Below are positions 22,378 to 33,160 of a DNA stretch of 64,000 bases, piece after piece. A program made the position numbers and the translations under genes. Position 1 is the stretch's first letter. Each line of letters begins with the position of its first letter. The notes beneath the pieces are model-generated. The model worked only from the letters and a program-made list of their open reading frames with translations. It did not search any database and was not told the origin of the DNA. Source of the DNA: Sclerotinia nivalis (lineage: Eukaryota; Ascomycota; Leotiomycetes; Helotiales; Sclerotiniaceae); the NCBI GenBank assembly GCA_029531795.1, contig JAPEIS010000003.1:2480001-2544000 (forward strand). Reading direction: 5' to 3'.

Positions 22378-23050
22378 ATGTGCGTTGGGCATGGCCTAAA
22401 TAGGCCATATTGGAAAGTTCGAAAGTGGCCGAGTCAAGATGGTTACGACTCCTGAAGATGGAAGATGAGCCAGGCATGGAGCAGGTCAAAGATAAAGGTC
22501 CCGGGGCAGATTGCATATATGAAATGGCCTGATCGCTAGAGAGAACACAATCGAGATGGTGAAGGCTACATGCAACTCAGATACGGGAGGCATCATTGGA
22601 GGCGTTTTATGATGGATACGAGCTTGGATCACGATTGTTGGATGGTATACTTTGCTCCAAGTCGGTGAAAGGGGGATTGTTCGACAAGATAATTTGAGGG
22701 GGTAGTTTCGTTTGTAGCATCATGAGCACTATCAATGTGTGTGATATATTGGTACTGGTACCCGATGAAGGGAGATTCAGATTTTAATGATATCCTGAAC
22801 ACATAGTTTAATTCAACTTTACTTCTACTTTGCATGCAATTTTTTTGAGAATCATACATGCGTATATTTAATCTCGATAGTGATTAATGAGGTTCAATGT
22901 TGCCAAGCAGAAAATTAATGGCTAGTGAACGTTTAAATTATAAAGTTCACAAGTCAAACGATCACCGAGGTAGTTGGTTTTATGGTCAGGAGCGATCGAA
23001 TTGATTTTCACAGCACGCTTAGCAACGGGCAAAGCTTAGTTGGTAAGATT
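22378..23050. other. Intergenic spacer
   Basis: 3' region of the cyclin gene and promoter of the aminopeptidase P gene. An in-frame alternative ATG for the latter lies at 22982. Nothing else seen. Confidence 0.45.
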
Positions 23051-25010
23051 ATGTTCCGCTTGTTAACTACCCCGCGATTCACACGTTGTTTTCAAGGACG
23101 ACAAAGAATAAGCATAGCACAGATTACACAAGTACAATTCGTACCTTATTCTTCTCGCGCTCCTCAATTATTCTCAACATTACCAAATTCAGTTTCTAGA
23201 AGCTCGAGATTGTGCGGAGCTCGAATTCCGGGTTTCGGTAGACCTCAGCTAAGGTTAGAGCATTGGATACGTCAAATACATCATCGCAATATGGTTTTGA
23301 ATAAGAAGATGGCTATGGATAAGATTTTGGAGGGCAAGTATCCGGCGAAGGAACATGCTCGGAAGGTGGTGGAGTATATTAGGAGTAAGGAGCCTGGGGC
23401 GGAGGGAGTACTGTATTTGGAGGCGCAGAAGACGGTGATGATTGAGGATAACGATGAGGCGGCTCCTTTTAGGTATGTGTGGATTGGAATGGATTGGCAG
23501 GTATTGGGAGGATTGATTGAAGCTCATTCAATTCGTTCTATCCTGCCACTCGTTCGATATGTTCCATTGCACAACTCATGCTAACACGACTATCTTAGAC
23601 AACGTCGCTACTTCTACTATCTAACCGGCTGCGATCTCCCCGACTCTTACTTCACTTACAATATCTCCACCGGCAAAAGTACCCTGTTTATTCCTCCAAT
23701 TGATCCAGAATCAGTCATTTGGACCGGTCTCCCCGTTTCCCCTGAAGAAGCCCTCGCCCTCTACGACGTCGACGAAGTCCTCACAACTGACATGATAAAC
23801 GCGCATCTCGCCCTACCAAATCAACTTAAGGTTTGGGCCATCGCTCCCCAAATTTCTACTCACATAACTTTCCTCGAATTTCCACAAAAGGATTTTACCC
23901 TCCTTAAAGAAGCTATTGAGGAAGCCCGAGTTAGAAAATCGGACCATGAAGTTGCGTTGATTAGAAAGGCGAATGAAATTTCGACTGTTGGTCATACGGC
24001 TGTCTTGAAAGCTGTCAAACATGTAAAGAATGAAAGGGAATTGGAAGCGCTTTTTATTAAAGAATGTATTGCCAATGGATCGAGGGAACAGGCGTATCAT
24101 AGTATCGTGGCAAGTGGAACGGCGGCTGCTACTTTGCATTATATGAAGAATTCGGAAGAACTGGAGGGAAAATTGAATTTGCTTTTGGATGCTGGAGGAG
24201 AGTATAAGTGCTATGCTTCGGATATTGTAAGATTATATTCTCTGAACCTGAGGTCTTGTAAGCTTTTGCGTAGATATACTAACATCCTTCAGACCAGAAC
24301 TTTCCCCATTAATGGCCAATTCACACCCGAATCCCGCTCTATCTATGATATAGTACTTTCCATGCAATCCCAATGCACCTCTATGCTTAAAGCAGGCGTT
24401 TCCTGGGATGAAGTACATCTCCTAGCTCACAAAATCGCAATCGAAGGACTTCTCTCTTTGAATATTCTCAAAGGAGATAAAGATGAGATTTTAAAGGCAA
24501 GAACGAGTGTTGCGTTTTTCCCGCATGGATTGGGTCATTATCTCGGAATGGACACCCATGATACTGGTGGACATCCAAATTATGAGGATGAAGATAGATT
24601 GTTTAAGTATTTGAGGGTTAGGGGCACATTGCCTGAGGGAAGTGTGGTTACAGTTGAGCCGGGAGTAAGATTTTTTTTTTTCTTCTCTCCTAGGATTTGT
24701 GGCTGATACAACTATTCCAGATCTACTTCTGCCGTTTCATCATCGAGCCCTATCTTAAAGATCCAGCTCATGCTCAATACATCAACGTGGATATCTTGGA
24801 AAAATACTGGGAGGTCGGAGGTAAGATTCCTTCTTATTCTCCTTTTCCTTCTCACCCCTCCCTGCTCACATGCTATTGGGGAAACTAACAAAAGGAATAG
24901 GTGTAAGAATCGAAGATAATATTCTCATCACCAAAGATGGATATGATAATTTAACGACGGCGATTAAGGATGTTGATGAGATGGAAAAGATTATTAGTAG
25001 TGTCTATTAG
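23051..25010 (+). CDS. pepP: Xaa-Pro aminopeptidase (aminopeptidase P / PEPP, M24B)
   Basis: Five exons: 23051-23472, 23599-24226, 24293-24664, 24721-24820, 24901-25010 (543 aa from this start). All introns are GT-AG and preserve frame. M24 pita-bread metal ligands can be followed through the exons: Asp in LLLDAGGEY, Asp in ASDITRTFP (formed by splicing), His in [17 protein letters not shown], Glu in VTVEPGIYF (across a junction) and Glu in GVRIEDNIL. The enzyme removes N-terminal residues before proline using two Mn2+/metal ions. The start is ambiguous. ATGs at 22982, 23051, 23290 and 23308 are all in frame. The family-typical N-terminus begins at [18 protein letters not shown] (23308), and the ~80 residues before it are Arg-rich with no acidic residue until LEHW, like a mitochondrial presequence. 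Confidence 0.92.
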
Positions 25011-26176
25011 GAGATGTAAAACGAGATAGTTGGATACGTGGTCGTCATTAGATATTTAGGAAAATATGTAGTGGGATGGATAAATGCATGAGTTTTAGCA
25101 TTTTGAATCGATGAATGAATGACGAAGAATTTATTACGAATTTGAATCTAATATTCTGGTTTCATCTTTTATCAGCCTGGAGGATATGTATATTTCATCA
25201 CACTTTCTTATCAAAGAGTCTCCTCTGTGACACTAGCGTGCCGAGTCTTCAACATCCAACAACACATATATCCCGGGGGTATGCCGAAGATAGAAGTCTA
25301 CAGATGCTTATGGGAATAATTCACAAGAGCATAGCGACGCAATCCTTTCGTAACCCGATAAAGAATGGCAGGAGGATAAGGGAGCTACTCTTTAGCACAC
25401 GAAGAGCTCTAGGGAGGTGATAGATAGGGTAAGTCGGATAGCTCCGTCAGAGAAAGACCATGTAGAAAGATCATGTAGAACTAGAGATAGGCTGGGATAT
25501 AATATCTTTTGGACTTCTTTATATTTGAGCACTAGGTATATATTATATATTTTCGATTTGGAACTTTTAACTCTTGTGTGATTGTAAAAATGGGGATAGC
25601 AACTCCAGTTAATGATATATCTATCTGCCATGGGAATCGCTGGAGGTGTATTGGTCTAATAAGAGAATGGTGCACCATGAAATCAACATTTTTGGAAAAT
25701 TGCCAACGAGGGATTGCTCAATTATATATCCTAGTGCACCGATTTGCAGGTTTGTTACTATGCTGCAGGTTTGATCATGAGGGCCTTGTGGAATCACTAC
25801 CCCGTTGCTTCAATACCTACTCTCATGTCGATGTTAGGCAAAGAAAGACCGCGGGAAAGTTCGAAAGGGTCAGATGGTATATGCAGATAAGTGATCGCAT
25901 TTGGACTGTGTGAAGAGGTTATTTTTGGAGGATCATGAGTGTAGTGTGTTGAGTGGGTTTTTTTTTCATAGGGTTCATCTCTTGATATTCACTTGATACT
26001 TAATTAGTGACTACCACCACAGAAACTTTTGTGGGTAGGTTTAATTTCTAAGGTGATTTTTACCGTTGCGATTTATTCTTCAAAAGACATCAATCGCTGT
26101 CCTCTTCTTTTTCATTTTGTTCTTTCCCCATCATTTCTCCTTTACCACTTTCTCAACAAGCATATTCTCGTTCAGA
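25011..26176. other. Intergenic spacer
   Basis: About 1.2 kb with no convincing gene. The 111-codon frame at 25578-25913 and the 101-codon frame at 25115-25420 lack recognisable composition and were rejected. Confidence 0.45.
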
Positions 26177-27278
26177 ATGGAAACTAAGATGAGACGAAGA
26201 GGATCCCCGCCGATTAACAGCACCAATCCCAATGTCCATATCTCTGACGACTCAACCCTGCTGCAAAAATCCAAGACGCAAGTGCTGCTTCTTTTCGACG
26301 AACTGCCAGAATGGGCAAAGCACAATGAGTACATCCTTTCCGGCTGGAGACCCGAGACGAACTCCTACGGGGAATGCCTCAAGAGTATGGGATACATGCA
26401 CAACGAATCGGGCAACATATACACGCATTTTTTCGCAGCCTTGTGGATGGTTGTGCTGGGATCGTGGTGGAGCAGATATGCAAATGAATGGTATCCAGCT
26501 ACTGATTCTGATGACGCAATTGTTTTTTTTTTCTGTTCTTTTTAGGCGGAACGATCTGCTACCTTCTTTCGACTGCTTACCATGTTTTTTCAAACCATTC
26601 GCGTGCAACTCATCTCTTTTGCCTGAAGCTCGATTTCCTCGGCATCCTCACCGTCACGGCGGGATGTTTCCCACCGGGCCTCTGGTAAAAACCGTGCGCT
26701 TCACGTCAAGTGAAAATCACATGGATAGCGGTGAGTATTATTTCCACCATCACTTTTTCTCTCCCCTCTCTGTAGACGCCAAAGTAAATCAACGAGCTAG
26801 TTAGCTGATCAGCCCGTACAGGTGGACCTTGGCGCTCAATTCTGCGCCGTCCTGCTTGCTCTTTTCTCGAAATCCTTTCAGGCCCCCAAGATGCGACTCC
26901 TCCGCGGATTCGTCTTTTCCGTTATGGCGTCTTCGGCATTTTACCCGATTATGATAAAGATCTTTCAAGTGGGCTGGTCGCAGGCGAGCGCTGAGTACGG
27001 AGCTTCGTTATACAGCTGGACTATTCTCATATATCTATGTTCTGTAACGATATATGCGGTAAGTGCATTTTTCTTCGAATTGGAAACTGGAGCTTTGTTA
27101 ACATCGTTTACAGCTGCGAGTGACGGAGGGTTGGAAACCTGGATACTTTGACATCTGCGGCCATTCGCATTAGATATTCCACGTAGGTATGGCGATTGGG
27201 CTTACGGTACATTTCTTGGCCTTCTTCAGGGCCGTGGATCAATTCTATGCTGTGAAGCATGGCCAATGCCCGGATTAA
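26177..27278 (+). pseudogene. Broken PAQR / hemolysin-III-type seven-TM receptor gene
   Basis: Remnant of a progestin/adiponectin-receptor (Izh/PAQR) protein, starting at METKMRRRG (26177). Intact-looking family blocks are spread over two frames: ESGNIYTHFFAALWMVVLG, then GGTICYLLSTAYHVFSNHS, FCLKLDFLGILTVTAGCFPP, CASRQVKITWIA, and after an intron (26731-26821) the TM segments through LYSWTILIYL. After a second intron (27059-27113) come WKPGYFDICGHSH and IFHVGMAIGL. Three lesions: a one-base frame slip at a run of ten T (26523-26532), an in-frame TAA at 26686-26688 right after PPGLW, and a TAG at 27171-27173 inside the zinc-binding H-x3-H motif (SH-stop-IFH), where the family has Gln. No alternative splicing that I tried bypasses all three. 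Splice sites are still normal, so the decay is probably recent. Confidence 0.8.
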
Positions 27279-28066
27279 GGACTTTGCGGAATTGACAGCA
27301 AATATTATTGTGTTCTCTCGCTATAGCTGTACCTGGCACCTCATAATTCGTGTGAGTTCTAGTTCTCGCGAGAGCCGGCAGATGAAGTTATGGTAAACAA
27401 GAAAGAGGCTTGAGCAAAAATCTGGAGTTAGAAAGAGGATTAGATAAAGAGAAAAGGGGAATTAGAAGAAGAAGAAGAAGAAGAAGAAAAAAAATGGTTG
27501 CGGATACAACGCATGGATTTAGATTATTACCTTACCGTAGCTAGTTTAATAAAATGTTGAAAGGATTCTAGTTATAGTAGTGAAGAGGGTTGTCTTATTA
27601 TTGGAGTTATGATTCCTAAACTATAAGCCTATAATCATAATAGGTACTTGCCATATTGAGCTTAACAATGTCGTCTTCTATCTTTCAAGACCATCATCAC
27701 AAATGCTGGCCGATGTAGTAATGGAGGAGCATCTCCCCCGCACCCGTAACGGTGTCACAGTGTAAACCATTACCACTTTACTCCGTACTTTGGTGTCCAG
27801 ATGGCGCCATACCTATCTACTAGTCGGAATATCGTCCAGGCGTTTGAACATTGTGATGACGCTCGCCTGATGATATTTCTCTCGGGGCATTACCATGCAT
27901 AATATTCTTCAACATATCTCATAGTTCATGAATAAATTTCCTTTTCTTTCCTTGCTAGAATGCATATCTACTCCTACTACCTCCTAGCTAGATGCCGTAT
28001 CTAATAGTCACCGCAACCAAATCAAATTCCCATCCTCCCAACCGTTTCTTTTCCCGATTACTACCC
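27279..28066. other. Convergent intergenic spacer with (GAA)n
   Basis: Between the PAQR remnant and the stop of the TPP enzyme gene. It has a GAA trinucleotide run at about 27465-27488 running into poly-A. No gene seen. Confidence 0.5.
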
Positions 28067-30238
28067 CTAACACCCAGGCACAACAACCGCATCTACGACC
28101 GCCGTCGTTCCTCCCTTAACACACTCTACCGCCTTCAAAAGAACGCTCTCCAATTCACTAGCTTTGGACACTTTCTCGGCCATAACGCTATTTCCAGATG
28201 CAGCTCTAGCTATTCCCGCGTAATCTGGAACTTGTGGTGCGAAGGAAATGTTTAGATCTTCATTTGTGGCTTTAGATCCGATTCCTGTGGAAAGGAAAAT
28301 GTTAGAAACAAGTGGAGAGGAAGAGGAAGGAAGGAGAAAGAAAAAACATACCATCTGGATGAACTAAAAGGAGAGATCGTTTTGGTGCGTGCCAACCTGC
28401 TCCCGAGTTAGTAACTAGAATCAAAATTTCCAAGTCCAAGATCAAAGAATACATACCCTTATTATTCAACACAATAGTAAGAACTGGAATACCATATCTC
28501 TGACAAATCCAATAAACACTTCCAGGCACCGAAAACAAAAATGTTCCATCTCCTACAATCTGCACGACGAATTTTCCCTTGCCTTTCCCATTCTCAAGCT
28601 CAGTAGCTAATTTAATACCTAAAGCTCCTCCTCCTGACCATCCCAATCCTCCACCTCCACAGTTAATCCAAGAACCGGGGAGAGTAGCTTGAATGTTGTC
28701 TGCTACGAAAACAGTGTTGGTTACAGCTTCTATGGCGAAGATTGTATCGGCTGGGACGATCTTGCGGAGTTGTTGACAAAGGTAACCGGTGCCGAATGAA
28801 TCATCTTCTTGGGCCTTTGAGGCTGCGGTGATAGCTTGGAGGCGTTTGGTGTGATCTGTTGCGAGTGCTTCCCAACGTTCGGTGTATGGTTGAGATGAGA
28901 GTGTATTGGTGAAATTACCAGCATTTTTTATGTATTTTGTCAATTGAGTTATAGATGTATAACTATCTGCTCTATAGCGTGAAAGTGCGGCAAGGTAGAA
29001 TACCTAAAATTGTTAGTGAGGATTCTGACGGGAGGCTTCCCAATGTTATTAAAAGTGGGAAGGACCTACTGGCATTTGTTGTTTGAGTGGATCAACATCA
29101 ATGTGGAATATCTTAGCTGACTTTGAAGGATGACATAAAGTATTGACCCATGGTACATCTGCCCGAAATTATGTCAGTTTTCATATATCGATATTGAAAG
29201 ATTGAGTACCTACCACAATCAATGACGAGAATAACATCAGCAGTTTCAATAGCTTTATCACTCCCATATCTCAAACCCAACCAAGCACGATGATCAGCTG
29301 GAAAACACATATCACTACCACCAGTATCCAACACGCGAAGGCCTTTCACGGTATCCGCCAATTCAACTAAAGCTCCTACTGACTTATGATTTCGACCACT
29401 ATAGCCAGTAATGATCAGTGGCTCCTTCGCATTGACCAAAGCTTCTGATATCGTAGCAACTGAACTTTCAGTAAGTGCAGCTGGTTCCACCGCATTCCAA
29501 TGTTCCTGAACCAAATCATAATCATCTATTTCCTCCTCCATGACCTCCCTCGCAGAATACAAATATACCGGACCAGCAGGAGCACTAGTAGCCCATTGAA
29601 GTGCCCTATTGACCATTTGTTTAATATTCTTCCCCGTCTTAATCTCCATCGAATATCGACAATATTGTCTGACGATCTCAGCTTGATTCGGTACATCTTG
29701 TATCCAATGAATATATTCTGTTCGTGAACCTCGCATTTCTCCTTCAATTGTATAGGGTGATAGACCGGCGAATATGAGAACAGGTGCTCGCCCGCATGAG
29801 GCATTATGGACGGCAGCTCCGAGACCTTGAGTTCCTACGTCAACGTGTACGATTACACATTGAGGTTTACCGGTTAAACGAGCATAACCATCCGCCATGG
29901 ATAGAGCCACCATCTATGGTAATATGAGTATAAATCAAAGGTGGGAGAGAATCTGTTTGCATACTTCGTTTGGACATGTCTGGAAAGAGTTATTAGTTTA
30001 TGATGGTAGATATATTGGTTAATTGATAGATTTAAAGGCTTACTATAACTTCTGGACCCTTATTCTCCTTCTTAAGTATAATCAAAGCTTCTAGAATAGA
30101 GGGATGATCGGACCCTAGATTTACGAAGCAATGAGTTACCCCAGCCTGATATATTGTTAGAACAGCTATTTATATCTGACGTTTCGAGACAAATACCTCA
30201 ACAAGAGCCTCAAAAAAGGCGTACGAAGCAGTAACCAT
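28067..30238 (-). CDS. Thiamine-diphosphate-dependent enzyme (acetolactate synthase / benzoylformate decarboxylase-like)
   Basis: Eight exons on the minus strand: 30238-30197, 30145-30044, 29979-29965, 29913-29214, 29158-29070, 29003-28457, 28396-28352, 28284-28067 (585 aa). Every junction keeps frame with GT-AG signals. Exon 3 is a 15-nt microexon coding TCPNE and supplies the catalytic Glu that activates the cofactor (CPNEMVALSMADGYAR). The Pyr domain spans roughly residues 1-175, the central domain 200-330 (PLIITGYSGR) and the PP domain 370-560, with the ThDP/Mg motif VGDGTFLFS...NN. The architecture is that of the acetolactate synthase/decarboxylase superfamily. The substrate is undetermined; a biosynthetic acetohydroxyacid synthase is less likely because no mitochondrial presequence is visible. 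Confidence 0.88.
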
Positions 30239-30897
30239 GTTTAATGTCTTAATATTCCCAAGTTGTAAATCTGGAAAGAAAGTTGTTGTTTGTTCTTGAA
30301 AGTAACAGGAGTGCAGAGATGCGGGATGTTGAGCTTAGTTTATAGAGGGGTAATTCGGCTTAAATATCGCGGCTTACTAAAATAGTATAGATGTGGGGAA
30401 ATCCATCCCTATGGACCTTCCCGATTTGTAAATAGTGTACGGAGGACTTGTAGATTTGAGTAAGGAAAAGGTACAAAGCATAGATAGTATTATCTAATTC
30501 ACTTTGTCAATCGACTTCAATGCAATCTAAGAAGTTTAAATAAATTAAATTCCAGGAACAAGATTTGATCAAACAAAAAGTTACAGCATCGAAGCGATAA
30601 ATAGCCTCTAGATCAATCGGCATAACCTTCCATTCCATAACTTCCCTCTGTTACACTGTTTAGTCTCGTCTCGCTCATACCACGTGGCACCACATCGTGT
30701 TTTGCGGGGTAATTCAGATTCAGGGTGTGTTCAGGGTATACTCCGTAGTCTTGGAATCAACAAATTGCAACCTTTGAATAGATGTACCCCATTTTTGGCG
30801 AGTCATTAATGAATGCTACCACAACCGTATGCCGAAGCATGAAACGAGTGAAATGAGGGCTAGGGTAGCATGACTTTGTGTTCGTACTTACCAGGTG

Positions 30898-30905
30898 TAT
30901 ATAAA
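30898..30905 (+). promoter_or_regulatory. TATA box before the 30985 frame
   Basis: TATATAAA is followed 80 bp later by an ATG after an A/C-rich leader (CTACAAAACTAATATCAACT). The spacing is typical of a fungal promoter. Confidence 0.45.
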
Positions 30906-30984
30906 CACAAAATTAGGCTTTCATTTTGCTATATTCTCTCTCAAACAGCTACAAAACTAATATCAACTGTAGAACCGATAAATC

Positions 30985-31164
30985 ATGAAAGCAGCACGAA
31001 AAGAAGATATTCGAATGGAGGAAATTGAAGACTGCTTGTTTTTTGATCAAGACGAGGGAAACGGTAACCAGGTTAATGTGGTGATTTGGGGAAGCCGGTT
31101 CCGTTTAATCCTGATGATCTGTAGAACCAAGTTACTTCTTGTTTTGATATCGGGTTTAGGGTGA
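30985..31164 (+). pseudogene. Possible 5' relic of a butanediol-type alcohol dehydrogenase gene
   Basis: A 59-codon frame starting MKAARKEDIRMEEIED. Its beginning resembles the N-terminus of fungal zinc alcohol/butanediol dehydrogenases (MKA-R...EDIR-EE pattern), but the similarity stops after ~16 residues. None of the Cys-Gly-x-Asp-His catalytic region follows. A proper TATA box lies 80 bp upstream. It could be a decayed, truncated gene or chance similarity. Confidence 0.3.
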
Positions 31165-31576
31165 GAAATTTCGAGATGTGGGTTATTTCTATCATATCAT
31201 ATCACATCACATCATAGATATCATATCAAAAAAATCTCAATCGAATGGAATGCAATTGATTCATAATGGAGAAAAGAAATTCATGTATCTAATCTATCTA
31301 GATAGCTACTAGGGTATCATATCGTATCGTATCTTAACTCAACAATCTGAAGGTAATTATCTGTCATAACATAACATACATACATACGTAACGAAACATT
31401 TCATAATACATTGCGCCCATGTGCATATCCATCCATATGCGTATCCTGCCAGGTATCATCCCATCCAATGTCATCCAATCCCCTCCCATCCAGTCCTATC
31501 CCATCCCATAATATCCATAACACATTCATTAATCATTACTCAAACAAAAGAAACCCCCCCCTCTCATCCCTACCAT

Positions 31577-33160
31577 CTACCATCTCCCACCTCTACCCCC
31601 ATCCCCCTCATCCCAAACAATCCTCTCCTCACCTCTTCTCCTCCCCCCACCACCTCCAATAGTAGTTCTCCTCTTCGGTGCATATCCCTCCTCAGTTCCC
31701 TTCTGCCTCTCCTTCAATCGATCCAAAACGTCTTTATCCCCCTCTCCTCTCCCCAACCCAGGCGTATGTTCATCCCTAACCTGCCTCTCCCTCAACCTAG
31801 TATACATATCATCATCCTCTTTCTTCCATCTCTCCTCTACAACTCTCTCCCTCTCCTTCCCCCTGCTAGGAACCACCGGCCTTCTCCTAATTTCTTCATC
31901 TTCCCTCGCAAAAGCCTTAACCTGTTCCGCCAACCTCCTCGCATCATCCGCGGCTTTCCGTTCCGATATTTCAGCTTTGCGCATTCTATCTTCACGTTCT
32001 TTTCCTTCTATCTCGCGTTCTCTTTCTCTTTCATGTCTATGCTTTTCTTCTCGTCTCTTTTGTCCGTGGTCGTCCGCTCTTCGGATTTCTTCTTCTCTTC
32101 TTCGTCTTTCTCTTTCCCTTGCAGATTCTTCTTCTCTCTTGCGCTCCGAAGATTTAGCTCTTTCTCTTTCTCGCAAAACTTCCTCTTCTCTATCTCTAGC
32201 TCTCTGCCTATCAACTTCTTTATCTCTTTCTCGTTCCCTTTCCCGTTCTCTATCCGCCAAGAATTTCTTATACTCCATCTCCCTCCTCTTCTCATCTCCA
32301 CTCTTCTCTTTCCTGATTCTTTCCCTCTCTAGTTCCTCCGTTATCTTCCTCATCTCATCCCTCTCCCTCTCTTGTTCCCTTCTTGCTTCATGAACCAACT
32401 CAAAGCTCTTCTCCCTTTCTCTCTCATAATCTCTTTGTCGCTCTCTTTCCCTCTCCTCTTCTTCACGACGAATGCGCATATCAATCAATCCCCTCTCACG
32501 ACTTGGTGGGCGCGAAGCTGGTTCAGGTGCTAATATTATTGGAAGTTCTTGTAAAGGCCTTTCTCTTTCTCTGCTATGTTCTCTCTTATCGCGATGTTGT
32601 TCTATAACAACTGTACGAACAGGATTGAGACTGTGATTAGGGCCACGTCTTGGACTAGCTGATTCTTGACGATGACCATGATCAGCTACTAAAAGAGTCT
32701 TTGATTGAAACTCTTCAGTAGCGGGAGAATCTGGAGCATATTTTTGAAGAGTCTTGGAACCTTGTGGACTATCCGGTGCATCGACGATAACGATACGTTC
32801 TTTGGGATGTTTGCGACGTGGTGTGAAAGCTAAGACTAAAGCACTCTTCTTTCTCACAAGACGAAGACGAGGTTCTCGACCGGGAGATTTATCTTTCTTG
32901 TCACCTTGAGAGTAATGATATGTAGTTGTAGTTGCGGATTTATGAGGTGAAGGTTTGGAGGTAGAAGGTACTTGTAGTCCTTGGTCGATATATTCTTTGC
33001 TAGAGCGTTCATCATTGGATTTAAGAGTACGAGGAGGATGTTCATTGGTGATATGAGCAGGGCAGGAGATTCCATCTTTCGCATCTGGACAGACTATTGT
33101 TTGATGGAATTCGACTGTTCGCTTGGGGTAACAATCGGTATAGATGTGTGTCACGCACAT
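31577..33160 (-). CDS. Highly charged Arg/Glu-rich coiled-coil protein, function unknown
   Basis: Single exon, 527 aa. The N-terminus is Cys/His-rich within 35 residues (C2, H5, C10, C23, C32, H35; motif CPDAKDGISCPAHI), which may bind a metal. Residues ~40-200 are a basic Ser/Pro region with RLRLVRKKSALVLAF and KERIVIVDAPDSPQGS. Residues ~215-460 are an almost uninterrupted run of E/R/D/K, predicted long single helix or coiled coil with RERERE-type repeats. The C-terminus is basic and Gly/Arg-rich. I do not recognise a domain. The composition resembles RNA-processing or scaffold proteins, but that is only an analogy. The strong ORF length and early ATG support it being real. Confidence 0.75.
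   Translation of the reverse strand: MCVTHIYTDCYPKRTVEFHQTIVCPDAKDGISCPAHITNEHPPRTLKSNDERSSKEYIDQGLQVPSTSKPSPHKSATTTTYHYSQGDKKDKSPGREPRLRLVRKKSALVLAFTPRRKHPKERIVIVDAPDSPQGSKTLQKYAPDSPATEEFQSKTLLVADHGHRQESASPRRGPNHSLNPVRTVVIEQHRDKREHSRERERPLQELPIILAPEPASRPPSRERGLIDMRIRREEEERERERQRDYEREREKSFELVHEARREQERERDEMRKITEELERERIRKEKSGDEKRREMEYKKFLADRERERERERDKEVDRQRARDREEEVLRERERAKSSERKREEESARERERRRREEEIRRADDHGQKRREEKHRHEREREREIEGKEREDRMRKAEISERKAADDARRLAEQVKAFAREDEEIRRRPVVPSRGKERERVVEERWKKEDDDMYTRLRERQVRDEHTPGLGRGEGDKDVLDRLKERQKGTEEGYAPKRRTTIGGGGGRRRGEERIVWDEGDGGRGGRW

Larger units (their letters stand above)
30239..31576. other. Spacer with TATA box and a possible dehydrogenase-gene relic
   Basis: About 1.3 kb between two minus-strand genes. 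On the + strand it contains a TATA box (30898) and the short frame at 30985. Short ATCATATC-type repeats occur around 31185-31225 and CATACATACATAC at about 31375. No other gene seen. Confidence 0.45.

Noticed and set aside
25578..25913. 111-codon + frame between aminopeptidase P and the PAQR remnant
   Set aside because: No domain or splice-site pattern, no hydrophobic or charged organisation, and composition like surrounding spacer.
26686..26736. Intron explanation for the TAA in the PAQR remnant (GTAAAA donor at 26685)
   Set aside because: The only nearby acceptors remove or frame-shift the conserved CASRQVKITWIA block, so the stop is treated as a real lesion.
32008..32393. Open frames antisense to the coiled-coil gene rich in Ser/Leu
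   Set aside because: They are mirror images of the GAA/GAG-rich codons of the real minus-strand gene.
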